A DNA stretch of 64,000 bases, taken from contig JACKAW010000002.1 in assembly GCA_020634885.1 (NCBI GenBank), forward strand, positions 496,001-560,000, given 5' to 3'. Both the position numbers and the translations under genes were made by a program. Origin of the DNA: Anaerolineales bacterium (GTDB lineage: Bacteria > Chloroflexota > Anaerolineae > Anaerolineales > Villigracilaceae). Shown piece by piece: positions 32,971 to 41,927 of the stretch; position 1 is the first letter of the stretch, and each line of letters begins with the position of its first letter. Under the pieces are notes generated by a model. That model was not told where the DNA came from. It did no database searches and was given only the letters and a program-made list of their open reading frames with translations.

Positions 32971-35844
32971 TTACTTCATATGTGCTTTTAAATATTTCCC
33001 AGTATACGACCCCTTAGCCTTCATCACCTGTTCTGGCGTTCCCTCTGCGATGAGTTCGCCGCCACGGTCACCGCCTTCGGGACCAAGGTCGATCAACCAG
33101 TCTGCAACTTTGATGATGTCTAGGTTGTGCTCAATGATGAGGACGGAGTTTCCCGTATCCACCAGCCTTTGCAAAACTTCAATAAGTTTGTGAACATCCG
33201 CGGCGTGCAGACCGACCGAAGGCTCATCAAGCACATACAATGTGCGTCCTGTGGCGCGGCGTGATAATTCTTTCGAGAGCTTCACGCGCTGCGCCTCACC
33301 GCCAGAGAGTGTGGTGGCAGGTTGCCCCACACGCACATACCCCAATCCCACTTCTTGCAATAACTTCAATTTATTTTGCATCTGCGGGTAGTTCTGGAAT
33401 TCCTCCAGCGCGTGATCCACAGTCATATCCAGCACATCGGCAATCGAATATTTATCGCGGAACATCACCTGCAAGGTTTCGCGGTTGAAGCGCTTGCCGT
33501 GGCATACATCGCAAGGCACATACACATCTGGCAGGAATTGCATTTCAATGCGCAACTCGCCCTGTCCCTGACAAGCCTCACAGCGCCCGCCATGCACATT
33601 GAACGAGAAACGTCCCGGCTTGTAGCCGCGCACCTTGCTTTCGGGCAACTCGGCATATAACTTGCGAATTTCATCGAACAAGCCTGTATAAGTCCCCGGG
33701 TTCGAGCGCGGCGTGCGCCCAATGGGAGACTGGTCGATGTTGATGATCTTGTCGAGGTGTTCGATACCTTCAATGTCCTCGTGTTCGCCAGATTGCGTCC
33801 GTGCGCCCATAAGTTTGGCGGCAAGCTCGTTATACAAAATATCGCTCATCAACGTAGATTTGCCCGAGCCGGAAACACCTGTGATACAAACCAACTCACC
33901 AAGTGGGATGGAGATATCGATGCCCTTCAAGTTGTTTGCTGTGGCGTTGACAATTTTCAAGACCTTGCCATTGCCTTCTCGCCTCTTCTTCGGGATTTCA
34001 ACCTGTTTCCGCCCCGAGAGATATTGTCCAGTCAGTGACTTTGGGTGCGCCAAAATCTGCTTGGGCGTGCCTTCTGCGATGACTTGTCCGCCGTGCTCAC
34101 CCGCAGCGGGACCAAGGTCAATCACCCAATCCGATTCGCGGATGGTTTCATCGTCATGCTCAACGACTAGAACCGTATTACCAAGGTCGCGCAGACCTTT
34201 GAGCGTTTCCAGTAGTCGTGAATTATCACGCGGATGTAAACCGATAGATGGTTCATCCAAAACATAGAGCACACCCACGAGGCGGGAACCCACCTGCGTC
34301 GCGAGTCGGATGCGTTGGGCTTCGCCGCCAGAGAGGGTGACAGCAGAACGATTAAGGGTCAAATAATCCAAGCCGACATTGACGAGGAAGTTCAAACGTT
34401 CATGAATTTCGCGAATGACACGCTCGGCAATGGTCTTTTGTTTGTTGTTAAGTGGTGAGCTTTTGCCTGAAATCTTCTTAACCCATTCAAGGGTTTGCAA
34501 TACGGGCCATGAGTTGGCTTGGACAATGTTGACATCATCCACGGTCACGGCAAGGGCGGCGGGGTTGAGACGTTTGCCTCCGCATGACGGGCAGGGACGG
34601 TCAGACATATATTCCGAGATCTTCTCGCGGATATATTCTGAATTGGTTTCTTTATACCGACGTTCGAGATTGGTGATGACACCTTCAAATGCACGGCTGA
34701 ATTTGACCTCGAATCCGCTGGAGTTGGTGTACTTCATTGGAAGCTGTTTGTCACCGGTGCCGTACAAGATGACCTTTTTCTGTTCATCGGTTAAATCTCT
34801 AAACGGTGCGTCGAGGTCGATCTTGTAATGCTTGGCGGCGGTGACAAGTGTGCTCCAGTAGTAGCCGCCTTCTTCACGCGGGCCCCACTCCATGCTGGCT
34901 ATCGCTCCATCGTTCAGAGACACGCTATCGTCAGGGATGATGCGGGCGGGGTCAATTTCCAGTTTAGAGCCGAGCCCCTGACAATCGGGGCAGGCGCCTT
35001 GAGGTGTGTTAAAGGAAAAGGTACGAGGTTCAATCTCGGGCACGGTCGAGCCGTGTTCGGGGCAGGCGAGATGCTCAGAGTAGGCGATATCTTCTTTTTT
35101 ATCCACCATGTTGACGGTGATGTATCCCTCACCGAATTTGAGCGCGGTTTCAATCGAGTCGGTCAGACGGGTGAGGGCGGCTTTCTTATCTTCCTTTGAG
35201 CCTTCCCGTGAAATGACGAGGCGGTCTACCACAGCTTCAATGGTGTGACGTTTGTAGCGGTCGAGTTCGATCTCATCATCGAGCGAATGGACGGTTCCAT
35301 CTACACGGGCGCGGGTAAAGCCTGCTTTGCGAATTTCTTCAAAGACGGCTTGGTAGGTTCCCTTTCGCTCGCGCACTAGTGGAGCAAGGATGAGGATGCG
35401 TGTGCCTTCATCCAGATCTGCGACCTTGTCAACAATTTCCTGTGCCGACTGGCGCGAAACTTCACGTCCGCAGACCGGGCAGTGTGGAATGCCCGCGCGT
35501 GCAAACAAGAGACGCATGTAATCATAAATTTCGGTCACGGTGCCGACGGTGGAACGCGGGTTGTGACTGGTCGATTTCTGGTCAATCGAAACAGCGGGGG
35601 AGAGTCCGTCAATGTAATCCACATCGGGCTTGTCCATTTGACCGATGAATTGCCGTGCATACGCCGAAAGCGATTCGACATAGCGCCTCTGACCCTCGGC
35701 GAAGATGGTGTCAAACGCCAGCGACGATTTTCCCGACCCTGAAAGCCCGGTGATGACGACCAGTTTATCGCGTGGAATTTCCACGGTGATGTTCTTCAAA
35801 TTGTGGACGCGCGCGCCCACGACGCGAATTTTATTGGATGACAT
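32971..35844 (-). CDS. uvrA: Excinuclease ABC subunit A
   Basis: The 957-residue UvrA is full length. ATPase I starts with GLSGSGKSS, and ATPase II has GVSGSGKST, with two LSGGEAQR signatures. Zinc modules use CPVCG, CPSCGGKRLNP and CEACQGQG...CDVCHGKRF cysteines. It scans DNA for bulky lesions and loads UvrB. The ATG at 35844 is preferred: AAGGA is 6 nt upstream, and the fold begins at KIRVVGARVHNLKNI; a longer frame has a weak N-terminus. A sequence related to the recA promoter box lies at its -10 region, consistent with SOS control. Confidence 0.97.
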   Translation of the reverse strand: MSSNKIRVVGARVHNLKNITVEIPRDKLVVITGLSGSGKSSLAFDTIFAEGQRRYVESLSAYARQFIGQMDKPDVDYIDGLSPAVSIDQKSTSHNPRSTVGTVTEIYDYMRLLFARAGIPHCPVCGREVSRQSAQEIVDKVADLDEGTRILILAPLVRERKGTYQAVFEEIRKAGFTRARVDGTVHSLDDEIELDRYKRHTIEAVVDRLVISREGSKEDKKAALTRLTDSIETALKFGEGYITVNMVDKKEDIAYSEHLACPEHGSTVPEIEPRTFSFNTPQGACPDCQGLGSKLEIDPARIIPDDSVSLNDGAIASMEWGPREEGGYYWSTLVTAAKHYKIDLDAPFRDLTDEQKKVILYGTGDKQLPMKYTNSSGFEVKFSRAFEGVITNLERRYKETNSEYIREKISEYMSDRPCPSCGGKRLNPAALAVTVDDVNIVQANSWPVLQTLEWVKKISGKSSPLNNKQKTIAERVIREIHERLNFLVNVGLDYLTLNRSAVTLSGGEAQRIRLATQVGSRLVGVLYVLDEPSIGLHPRDNSRLLETLKGLRDLGNTVLVVEHDDETIRESDWVIDLGPAAGEHGGQVIAEGTPKQILAHPKSLTGQYLSGRKQVEIPKKRREGNGKVLKIVNATANNLKGIDISIPLGELVCITGVSGSGKSTLMSDILYNELAAKLMGARTQSGEHEDIEGIEHLDKIINIDQSPIGRTPRSNPGTYTGLFDEIRKLYAELPESKVRGYKPGRFSFNVHGGRCEACQGQGELRIEMQFLPDVYVPCDVCHGKRFNRETLQVMFRDKYSIADVLDMTVDHALEEFQNYPQMQNKLKLLQEVGLGYVRVGQPATTLSGGEAQRVKLSKELSRRATGRTLYVLDEPSVGLHAADVHKLIEVLQRLVDTGNSVLIIEHNLDIIKVADWLIDLGPEGGDRGGELIAEGTPEQVMKAKGSYTGKYLKAHMK

Positions 35845-35876
35845 GAGGTTTCCTTGAATAATGTGAAAAGATTTAC

Positions 35877-35894
35877 ATTTTAGCACATTTGTTT
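35877..35894 (-). promoter_or_regulatory. -10 box and possible LexA-like site of uvrA
   Basis: Minus strand AAACAAATGTGC (35883-35894) followed by TAAAAT (35877-35882). It aligns with GAACAACTGTGC-TATACT of recA, including position relative to the -10 box. The fit to GAAC-N4-GTTC alone is weak (two mismatches). Confidence 0.35.
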
Positions 35895-35937
35895 TATTTA
35901 TGGCTTTCAAAAGAAGCCTTGGGTGCGCTAAAAGTTT

Positions 35938-35991
35938 GTAGATGACCTGATCCCTTCGCCGTCCTTGGCGAAGGCTTTTCTCACGATCTAC
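35938..35991. other. Nested stem-loop in the uvrA upstream gap
   Basis: GTAGAT (35938-35943) pairs with ATCTAC (35986-35991) and encloses CCTTCGCC-GTCCTT-GGCGAAGG followed by CTTTTCT. The 500-nt gap from 35845 to 36344 holds no convincing gene, only this structure, a repeat copy, a CACGC/GCGTG hairpin with T7 near 36190, and the terminator below. Confidence 0.35.
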
Positions 35992-36059
35992 CGACGAGGC
36001 TATATGCCCAGTTATGGATACTGCGGCAAGAGCGTTTACGCAAGAGGTCTATTATATAA

Positions 36060-36100
36060 CTGATGTTACTCAATCTCCTCATACTCGTCGGTTGCTTCGC
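36060..36100 (+). repeat. Dispersed 41-nt repeat, copy 2
   Basis: Partner of 23366-23406 (33 of 41 identical). A weaker relative may lie inverted near 50776-50805. Confidence 0.5.
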
Positions 36101-36239
36101 CTCAACCCCGAAGTACATTGGTGCAGACGAGCAAGAGCAAAAGGTAAAACGTGAATTACGCGAATTTTCACGCCATGCGTGTTAATATTTTTTTACCATT
36201 GTCAAACCATGTGGAAGATACAGTTTTCACTTATTTGAA

Positions 36240-36289
36240 ATAAACAAGCAAAAGCTCAATTCAACTGAATTGAGCTTTTGCTTGTTTAT
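36240..36289. terminator. Long bidirectional terminator after the lipoprotein gene
   Basis: A perfect 23-bp inverted repeat (36240-36262 with 36267-36289) with a 4-nt loop, AT-rich at the base and ending in T-rich sequence. Confidence 0.85.
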
Positions 36290-36344
36290 CTTTATAACTC
36301 ACCTTAAGTGATTTTGTCGTGGGGGCGATACCACATAACATCAA

Positions 36345-37415
36345 TTACTTAATTATTATAGGCGTAGGGATGGGGATGAGGATAATCCCTTTGCAGAGGA
36401 CTGGATACAGTTGGCAGAAACCAGGTGTTGAACCACCGCTCGCAGGTCCGCCTTCTTCCTCTGGCACACCGGCTACTGGACACCCCAGAGGTTCAGTTCC
36501 GGTTGCTTGGAATCCAACAGGCACGCGGCAGGAATTATCCACGGCGGCAATGCCTGTGATGGGGTAAAAGCTATTTTGTTTGTCTGGTGAACCAGCAGCT
36601 TCTTCTGTAGTTGTATCGTGCAAGTTGAATTTTGTCGGGTCGAATCCATCTTTGCTTGCCCACACAGACCACATAAAGCTGGGCACTTTGGGGAAGATTA
36701 CCTTGCTAAAAGCTATTTCGATCTCTGGGGCTTCGCTGTTTGTGAAGCGTGCCCAACCCAGGTCGGGGTTGGAGCCCCTGCCGTTGTCAAAAACCAGAGT
36801 TTCGTAACCATCCCCGTTGTAATTTTCATCTCGGCGTCTGGGATTTTCCCCGCCAAGATCGCCATTATTGTCTGCAAAAATTTGCACACCATCAGTACTC
36901 CAATCGGCGCCAAAAGGCGGGCTGGCAACAATGAGAAGTTCTCCGCGTCCATCTATATTTCCATCCACCTCAATGGCATAGTGACCGGAAAGAGCCTGCC
37001 CATCAGCGGGGAGCCCACCAAGGGTCATGGTGACGTAGAAGAAGTTATCGTCTTCGCCAATGGAGAATTTTACAATATCAATTTCGGGCAGGTATTCACC
37101 CATATTGGCAGTGAAAGGACGTTCAAAGCGGTTCTTAACAAAATCGTCGCCGAAATTCACATCAAAATTCTCGTGAGAAAGGGTTTCGTCATTATCAGAC
37201 GCATTACCCAGATTTTTCTCCGGCTCTGAAGGAATGGTGGTGTGAACGATGGGGGCTTCGGTAAGTGCGGCTTGAATCGCTTCTTCTGTGGCGGGTGGCT
37301 GGGTTGCTTCAATAACGGGGTCTGTCTCTGTGTTTGGCGCAGCCTGCCCAAAACTACAGGCTGCCAGTAAAAACGCCATTATTAAAGTTGAAATTACCAT
37401 TAAATTCTTTTTCAT
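36345..37415 (-). CDS. Lipoprotein of unknown function
   Basis: The 356-residue protein has a clear lipoprotein signal (AFLLAAC, Cys at residue 20), an acidic Glu/Thr-rich linker, then a beta-rich domain (about 85-265) with several Asp/Asn-Gly turns (DGNIDGRGE, DNNGDLGGENPRRRDENYNGDGYET) that could bind calcium, and a C-terminal hydrophobic tail with Pro/Ile pairs. The family is not recognised. It lies next to the exported proteins of the STAND/LuxR locus, and its upstream region shares a loose TTTTTGTC-N14/15-TACTTT pattern with them. Confidence 0.65.
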   Translation of the reverse strand: MKKNLMVISTLIMAFLLAACSFGQAAPNTETDPVIEATQPPATEEAIQAALTEAPIVHTTIPSEPEKNLGNASDNDETLSHENFDVNFGDDFVKNRFERPFTANMGEYLPEIDIVKFSIGEDDNFFYVTMTLGGLPADGQALSGHYAIEVDGNIDGRGELLIVASPPFGADWSTDGVQIFADNNGDLGGENPRRRDENYNGDGYETLVFDNGRGSNPDLGWARFTNSEAPEIEIAFSKVIFPKVPSFMWSVWASKDGFDPTKFNLHDTTTEEAAGSPDKQNSFYPITGIAAVDNSCRVPVGFQATGTEPLGCPVAGVPEEEGGPASGGSTPGFCQLYPVLCKGIILIPIPTPIIIK

Positions 37416-37520
37416 ATTTTCTCCTATCGCTAAAATGTCTAAAATATGCAGGCACTTTATTTATATCTTATGGTTTTTGTCAAACTTTGGAAATCATACT
37501 TTGGTGGGATATGATCAAAA

Positions 37521-37553
37521 TAAAAACAGACCATGCAGCATGATCTGTTTTTA
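37521..37553 (-). terminator. Terminator of the exported repeat protein gene
   Basis: A stem AAAAACAGA/TCTGTTTTT (37522-37530 with 37544-37552) with a partly paired loop and T5 on either strand. Confidence 0.7.
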
Positions 37554-37574
37554 TTCTTTCAATAAATGAATGGA

Positions 37575-39314
37575 TTACTTTGTACGCTTTTTCAAAATAT
37601 TTACGAACAACACAATCAGTACAAGGATGCCGCCTCCGATAAGATAAGGAGTGAAGTTCGTTTTGCTTTCCATTTCAGGCGCAGATACAGGTTGAGTGGA
37701 CTCAGGTTGCGTCTGGTTTTCGGGCGCTGTAGAGGCGCACTCCCATTCGGGGCTGGGGTTGGCAGACTGTTGTGCGGTGAGCGTCACATCGTCCCCATCG
37801 CCGCCAGTGTAGGAGATGACCAGTTCAACGTCGCAGTAGCCGCCGACGACCATGCCTTCGGGAGCGTTCTCAAATTCACCGAGACGCGCGCGGTTGACGG
37901 TGATGATCTGGAAGGTCTGCCCGGGCTGGGGCGCAAAGTCGTACACGAAGAAGATTTCCAATATGCCGCCGAGGTGGATGCGCTCTGCCTGCAAGTGCGC
38001 ATAGTGACCCTTACCTAATTTGCCTTCACCTGCTTGTTCAGTGCCGCCGATGCCGAAGGAGGAAACAGTTTCACTTTCATAAAGAACCACATACTCGGCT
38101 TCGAGGAAGGAGGGGTTGAGGCTGATGCCACTAAAGCCGCCGCCGCCTGGGTCGATGAAGGTTTGGGCTTTGAGGTGGGAGTTGAAGAGGTTGATGGCAG
38201 AGCCGTTGGAATCGACGATGCGAGCGGTGATGGTGCCGTCATACAGGTTCCATTCAGAACCGTTCACAAGTTGGATGTCGTTCACAATGAGCGGGCGGTC
38301 AGGCTGGAGGTCAACGGAGGAAGCATCAAGAAAGACGTTTTTGTCGGGGCGCGGATCGGAGAAATCCTCATTGCAGTAGGGGTCGGGCTGCGAGGGTGTT
38401 TCCGCGGTTAGGACGACGTCGTTGCCGTCACCGCCCTTGTAGGTGATGCGGAACTGGATATCACAGAAGCCGTTGAGCACCGCGCCTTCCGGTGCGTTGG
38501 CGAATGCGCCGTTGATGGCGTTGCCGCCGGTGTTGGTGATGATCTCAAAGGTGTCGCCGGGCTTGGGGTCGAAGCCGTAGATGAAGTACAGGTCGAGCTG
38601 TCCATCGAGGTCAATCGAGTTGCCCTGCATACGGGAAAAGTGACCGGGTCCGAGGGCGTTTTCTCCAGCTGGGTTCATGCCGCCCAAGCCAAATTGAATG
38701 AAAGAATCGGAATCTTGCACAATGATGCGATTCGCATTCAGCAAAGAAGTATCTAAACCAATTCCACAACCGGAGGAAAGTAAAAGAGTCTGTGCTTGTA
38801 CTGTTGAACTGTGAAATTCGTTGGCTTTGATAATTGCCTTATTCTGCCTTATTTTTAGGGCTCGGACTTTAGCATCTAAACGAGTAGCATTCACGTCACA
38901 ACCGCTGATATCCACCGTATCAAACTGTAAATTGGCATCGTCAATGATGATCTCGGCATCGTTGCGCAAAACCAGATTTCCCAGCGGAATGGGCGTGGGG
39001 TCACGCGGGTCGATCACAGCGAACTGACCGTCGAGCAAAGCGGTTTGCCCCGCGCCGGGGATGCCCCCATTGTTGTTCCAGTTTTCGGGGTTGAGGAAAT
39101 TCTCATCCACAGCGAGGAAGCGTATAACGGGTGTATTTGTCGAGCTATCGCCCGTGGTGTCTCCTTCATCTTCTGAGCCTGTAGATTCTTCAGTAGGGCA
39201 GGGAATGGGTGAGCCTGCCGCATCAGTGCAGGTTTGGGCGTGGGCAGGTGTGGCAGGCGTAAAAAATGCCAGCGTTGCCAATACAGCGATCAGAAATAAA
39301 TGTAGTCTTTTCAT
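37575..39314 (-). CDS. Exported, C-terminally anchored two-repeat beta-solenoid-like protein
   Basis: The 579-residue protein has a signal peptide (about 1-26, APATPAHA-QT), the N-terminal motif TCTDAAGSPIPCP, an acidic linker, two homologous halves of about 210 residues, and a C-terminal membrane segment with basic end (YLIGGGILVLIVLFVNILKKRTK) but no LPXTG. Each half ends with a PGxTFxIIT...ENAPEG...GGDGxDVxLTA block, as in autotransporter-like and cyanobacterial surface proteins. AAGGAG precedes the start. A palindromic box about 66 bp upstream is shared with the gene at 41928-42971. Confidence 0.7.
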   Translation of the reverse strand: MKRLHLFLIAVLATLAFFTPATPAHAQTCTDAAGSPIPCPTEESTGSEDEGDTTGDSSTNTPVIRFLAVDENFLNPENWNNNGGIPGAGQTALLDGQFAVIDPRDPTPIPLGNLVLRNDAEIIIDDANLQFDTVDISGCDVNATRLDAKVRALKIRQNKAIIKANEFHSSTVQAQTLLLSSGCGIGLDTSLLNANRIIVQDSDSFIQFGLGGMNPAGENALGPGHFSRMQGNSIDLDGQLDLYFIYGFDPKPGDTFEIITNTGGNAINGAFANAPEGAVLNGFCDIQFRITYKGGDGNDVVLTAETPSQPDPYCNEDFSDPRPDKNVFLDASSVDLQPDRPLIVNDIQLVNGSEWNLYDGTITARIVDSNGSAINLFNSHLKAQTFIDPGGGGFSGISLNPSFLEAEYVVLYESETVSSFGIGGTEQAGEGKLGKGHYAHLQAERIHLGGILEIFFVYDFAPQPGQTFQIITVNRARLGEFENAPEGMVVGGYCDVELVISYTGGDGDDVTLTAQQSANPSPEWECASTAPENQTQPESTQPVSAPEMESKTNFTPYLIGGGILVLIVLFVNILKKRTK

Positions 39315-39336
39315 AGGTTTCTCCTTTTCAATTTCT

Positions 39337-39364
39337 AAAATATCGAAGCGTATTGTTACATCAA
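39337..39364 (-). promoter_or_regulatory. Possible promoter of the exported repeat protein
   Basis: Minus-strand TTGATG (39359-39364) and TATTTT (39337-39342), 16 bp apart; the palindromic box lies just upstream, in an activator position. Confidence 0.4.
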
Positions 39365-39371
39365 CCCTTGT

Positions 39372-39398
39372 TTTTGTCGGTAGGGTTAACCCTACTTT
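39372..39398. promoter_or_regulatory. Palindromic operator-like box 1
   Basis: GTAGGGTTAACCCTAC (39380-39395) is a perfect 16-bp palindrome within a longer stretch that is almost identical to 43031-43058. It lies between the divergent surface-protein and STAND/LuxR genes. Confidence 0.6.
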
Positions 39399-39438
39399 TT
39401 GGGGAGTGATTTTTTACAGCCAAAATAAATTCAGGCGA

Positions 39439-39444
39439 TATAAT
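39439..39444 (+). promoter_or_regulatory. -10 box of the STAND/LuxR regulator
   Basis: TATAAT 8 nt before the ATG at 39453 (5 nt before an in-frame GTG). Predicted near-leaderless transcript; box 1 is centred about 63 bp upstream of the start. Confidence 0.5.
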
Positions 39445-39452
39445 TTTTTGTG

Positions 39453-41897
39453 ATGAAGAAGAATTTCAAACTCCCTGCCCATCATATTAATCTGCTTGGT
39501 CGTGAAAAAGATATCGCCTTTCTGATGGATCTTCTTTCAAAAGATGAAATCCGTTTGGTAACACTCACAGGGTTGGGCGGCATTGGCAAAACTACACTCA
39601 CCCTGCAGATTGCCTCTTTGCTTAGTAACGAATTTTTCGACGAAGTGCATTTTGTCAATTTAGTGCCGCTCACTCACAGCGAGGCGATCCCGTTTGAGAT
39701 CGCACACATGCTTGATGTCCGGCAGGAAGCGGGGAAGTTGATCCTGCAAAGCATCGCCGAATCTCTCGCAGACCGCGATACCCTGCTCATTCTTGATAAC
39801 TTCGAACATGTCATGTCTGGCGCGGGGTATGTCAATCAATTGCTCGATATGTCGCCGCGGTTAAAAGTCATTGTCACCAGCCGTGAGCCGTTGGGTTTGC
39901 GTGCCGAACAGGTCTATCCGCTTTCACCGCTTGCCACAGATATTGCTACAGAGTTGTTCATTCAACGTGCGCGTTCCAGCAACCCCGATTTTTCGCCAAC
40001 CCACGAAGACCGCCTTGCCATTGCAGAGCTTTGCAACCGTTTGGATGGATTACCGCTGGCGGTGGAACTTGCCGCACACCGTGCCGGAATGTTCACCCCG
40101 CAAGCCATGCTTGCCCGCCTCCAACCTGACCTTCAACCTGCTTCACGACTCCTGAATTTTTTCTCCACTGGAGCCAAAGACCTGCCCGAGCGGCAGCAAT
40201 CCCTGCGTAAAACCATCGCCTGGAGTTATAGCCTGCTCAACACCGATGAACAACATGCCCTGCGTTTTGGATCTGTTTTTCCCGGCTCGTTCACCATTCA
40301 ACAACTTGCCCAATTGCTTTGCATGGATGAAATGCCCGCCATAGACATTGTCTCTTCACTGGTGGATAAGAGCCTGCTCAAACCTTCTTTTGAAGATGAG
40401 AGAGAGGCGCGCTTCTCCATGCTTGAATCCATCCGTGAATTTGCATGGGATGAGATCCGCACCTCCGGCGAATTGGATGAACTGAAATCAAGATATTCAA
40501 ACCTGTACCTGGAACTTGGCAAAAATGCGGAAACGGGGTTGCGCGGTTCAGAGCAAATCAACTGGCTAAAGACATTGGAATTGGAGTATTCCAACCTGTC
40601 GCTTGCCATCGAAATTGGGGTTTCAGCGCCGGTTGATTCTGTCCTTTGGCGGCAGGGTGTTGAGATATTTGCCTCCATGGAACAGTACTATCTTATGCGG
40701 GCGTTCTTCAATGAATTCACAGAATTCTCCAAACGTCTACACAAAAAGATTGATCAGATGCGCTCACACAACGCGGACTCGCTTAGCCTGCAAGCCAAAA
40801 TTTATAGCCTATCTGGTACCACTGCCTGGCTCAAGGCGGAGTTTGAACAGGCGGTCAATTTCCATTCAAAAAGCCTTGAAATATTCCGCCAACTGAAGGA
40901 TGAAAACCAGATCGCCTTTGCGCTGAATAATCTTGCTGTTAATTTTGAAGAAACTGGCGATCAGAAAAGTGCCTCTGATTGTTATAAAGAAAGCCTTGCC
41001 TTGTATGAAAAAAAGGAGGATGACTGGGGGCTTGTGCGTGTCAACCTCAACCTATTTAATTATTATTGTTACTCTGCCAAAAATATTGCAGAAGCTCATC
41101 ATTATGGAGAGAGAGCTTTACTTAGTGCTGAGAGATTACAAGATCCGTTTTTAATATCTGCCGCCAGTTATACACTTGGCGAGATATTTTTTATTGAGGG
41201 AAACAAACAACAGGCGAAGATATTGTATGAGAAGTCAGTGCAAGTGTGCCGCCAATATGGGTTCAACCAATCTCTAACCTGGGCATTGGCTGGGTTGGCT
41301 GCCACGGAAATGGAATTTGGCAATTTGCAGGCTGCCTCCGATCACATTCGCGAGGGTTTCCCATTGGCGATTGCCCAGATTGATAAAACCGTTGCACATG
41401 CCTATATCCGTGTGACAGCCTGGTTGAATTTTGAACTCTCCAATTTTAAACCGATTTCATTGCTGGCTGGAATCGAATCTAGTTTAAAAGACTTTGTTAC
41501 ACGTCATGGCATACTCCCAATTTTTTGGGACGGATACGATCCGGCGGTTGCTTCCGTCCGCGCGAAAATTGGCGAAACGGTGTTCGATGCCGAGTTTGCC
41601 CGTGGGAGTGGATTAAGCATGGAAAGGGTACTGGCATTTGTGAACGAACATTGTTTGCCAAACGCCTCCGTTGTTTCTGCCAATGACCCACTGGATATGT
41701 TTACCACCCGTGAAAGAGACGTGCTCACCCTTGTTGCACAGGGCAAAACGAATGAAGAGATTTCAAAAGAACTGGTGGTTGTATTGAAAACCGTGGAAAA
41801 ACATGTGGCAAATATCTTGCGGAAGTTGGGAGTCAAGAACCGTACCGAAGCATCAGCTTGGTATCTGGAAAATATAAACCCGCGTCAAAATGGCTGA
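39453..41897 (+). CDS. STAND-type ATPase regulator with TPRs and LuxR DNA-binding domain
   Basis: The 814-residue protein starts with an NB-ARC/AAA-like NTPase (LLGREKDI at 14-21, Walker A GLGGIGKT at 40-47, LLILDNFEHV, and the ITSREPLGL-like sensor). A winged-helix segment and about 350 residues of TPR-like helices follow, and a C-terminal LuxR helix-turn-helix (LTTRERDVLTLVAQGKTNEEISKELVVVLKTVEKHVANIL) closes the chain. This is the MalT/LAL plan: a ligand releases autoinhibition, ATP drives oligomerisation, and the HTH binds target promoters. It lies between two exported-protein genes whose promoters share a palindrome, so those are likely targets. Confidence 0.88.
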   Translation: MKKNFKLPAHHINLLGREKDIAFLMDLLSKDEIRLVTLTGLGGIGKTTLTLQIASLLSNEFFDEVHFVNLVPLTHSEAIPFEIAHMLDVRQEAGKLILQSIAESLADRDTLLILDNFEHVMSGAGYVNQLLDMSPRLKVIVTSREPLGLRAEQVYPLSPLATDIATELFIQRARSSNPDFSPTHEDRLAIAELCNRLDGLPLAVELAAHRAGMFTPQAMLARLQPDLQPASRLLNFFSTGAKDLPERQQSLRKTIAWSYSLLNTDEQHALRFGSVFPGSFTIQQLAQLLCMDEMPAIDIVSSLVDKSLLKPSFEDEREARFSMLESIREFAWDEIRTSGELDELKSRYSNLYLELGKNAETGLRGSEQINWLKTLELEYSNLSLAIEIGVSAPVDSVLWRQGVEIFASMEQYYLMRAFFNEFTEFSKRLHKKIDQMRSHNADSLSLQAKIYSLSGTTAWLKAEFEQAVNFHSKSLEIFRQLKDENQIAFALNNLAVNFEETGDQKSASDCYKESLALYEKKEDDWGLVRVNLNLFNYYCYSAKNIAEAHHYGERALLSAERLQDPFLISAASYTLGEIFFIEGNKQQAKILYEKSVQVCRQYGFNQSLTWALAGLAATEMEFGNLQAASDHIREGFPLAIAQIDKTVAHAYIRVTAWLNFELSNFKPISLLAGIESSLKDFVTRHGILPIFWDGYDPAVASVRAKIGETVFDAEFARGSGLSMERVLAFVNEHCLPNASVVSANDPLDMFTTRERDVLTLVAQGKTNEEISKELVVVLKTVEKHVANILRKLGVKNRTEASAWYLENINPRQNG

Positions 41898-41927
41898 CGC
41901 GGGCTGTTCTTGATTATTGAGATGTAT

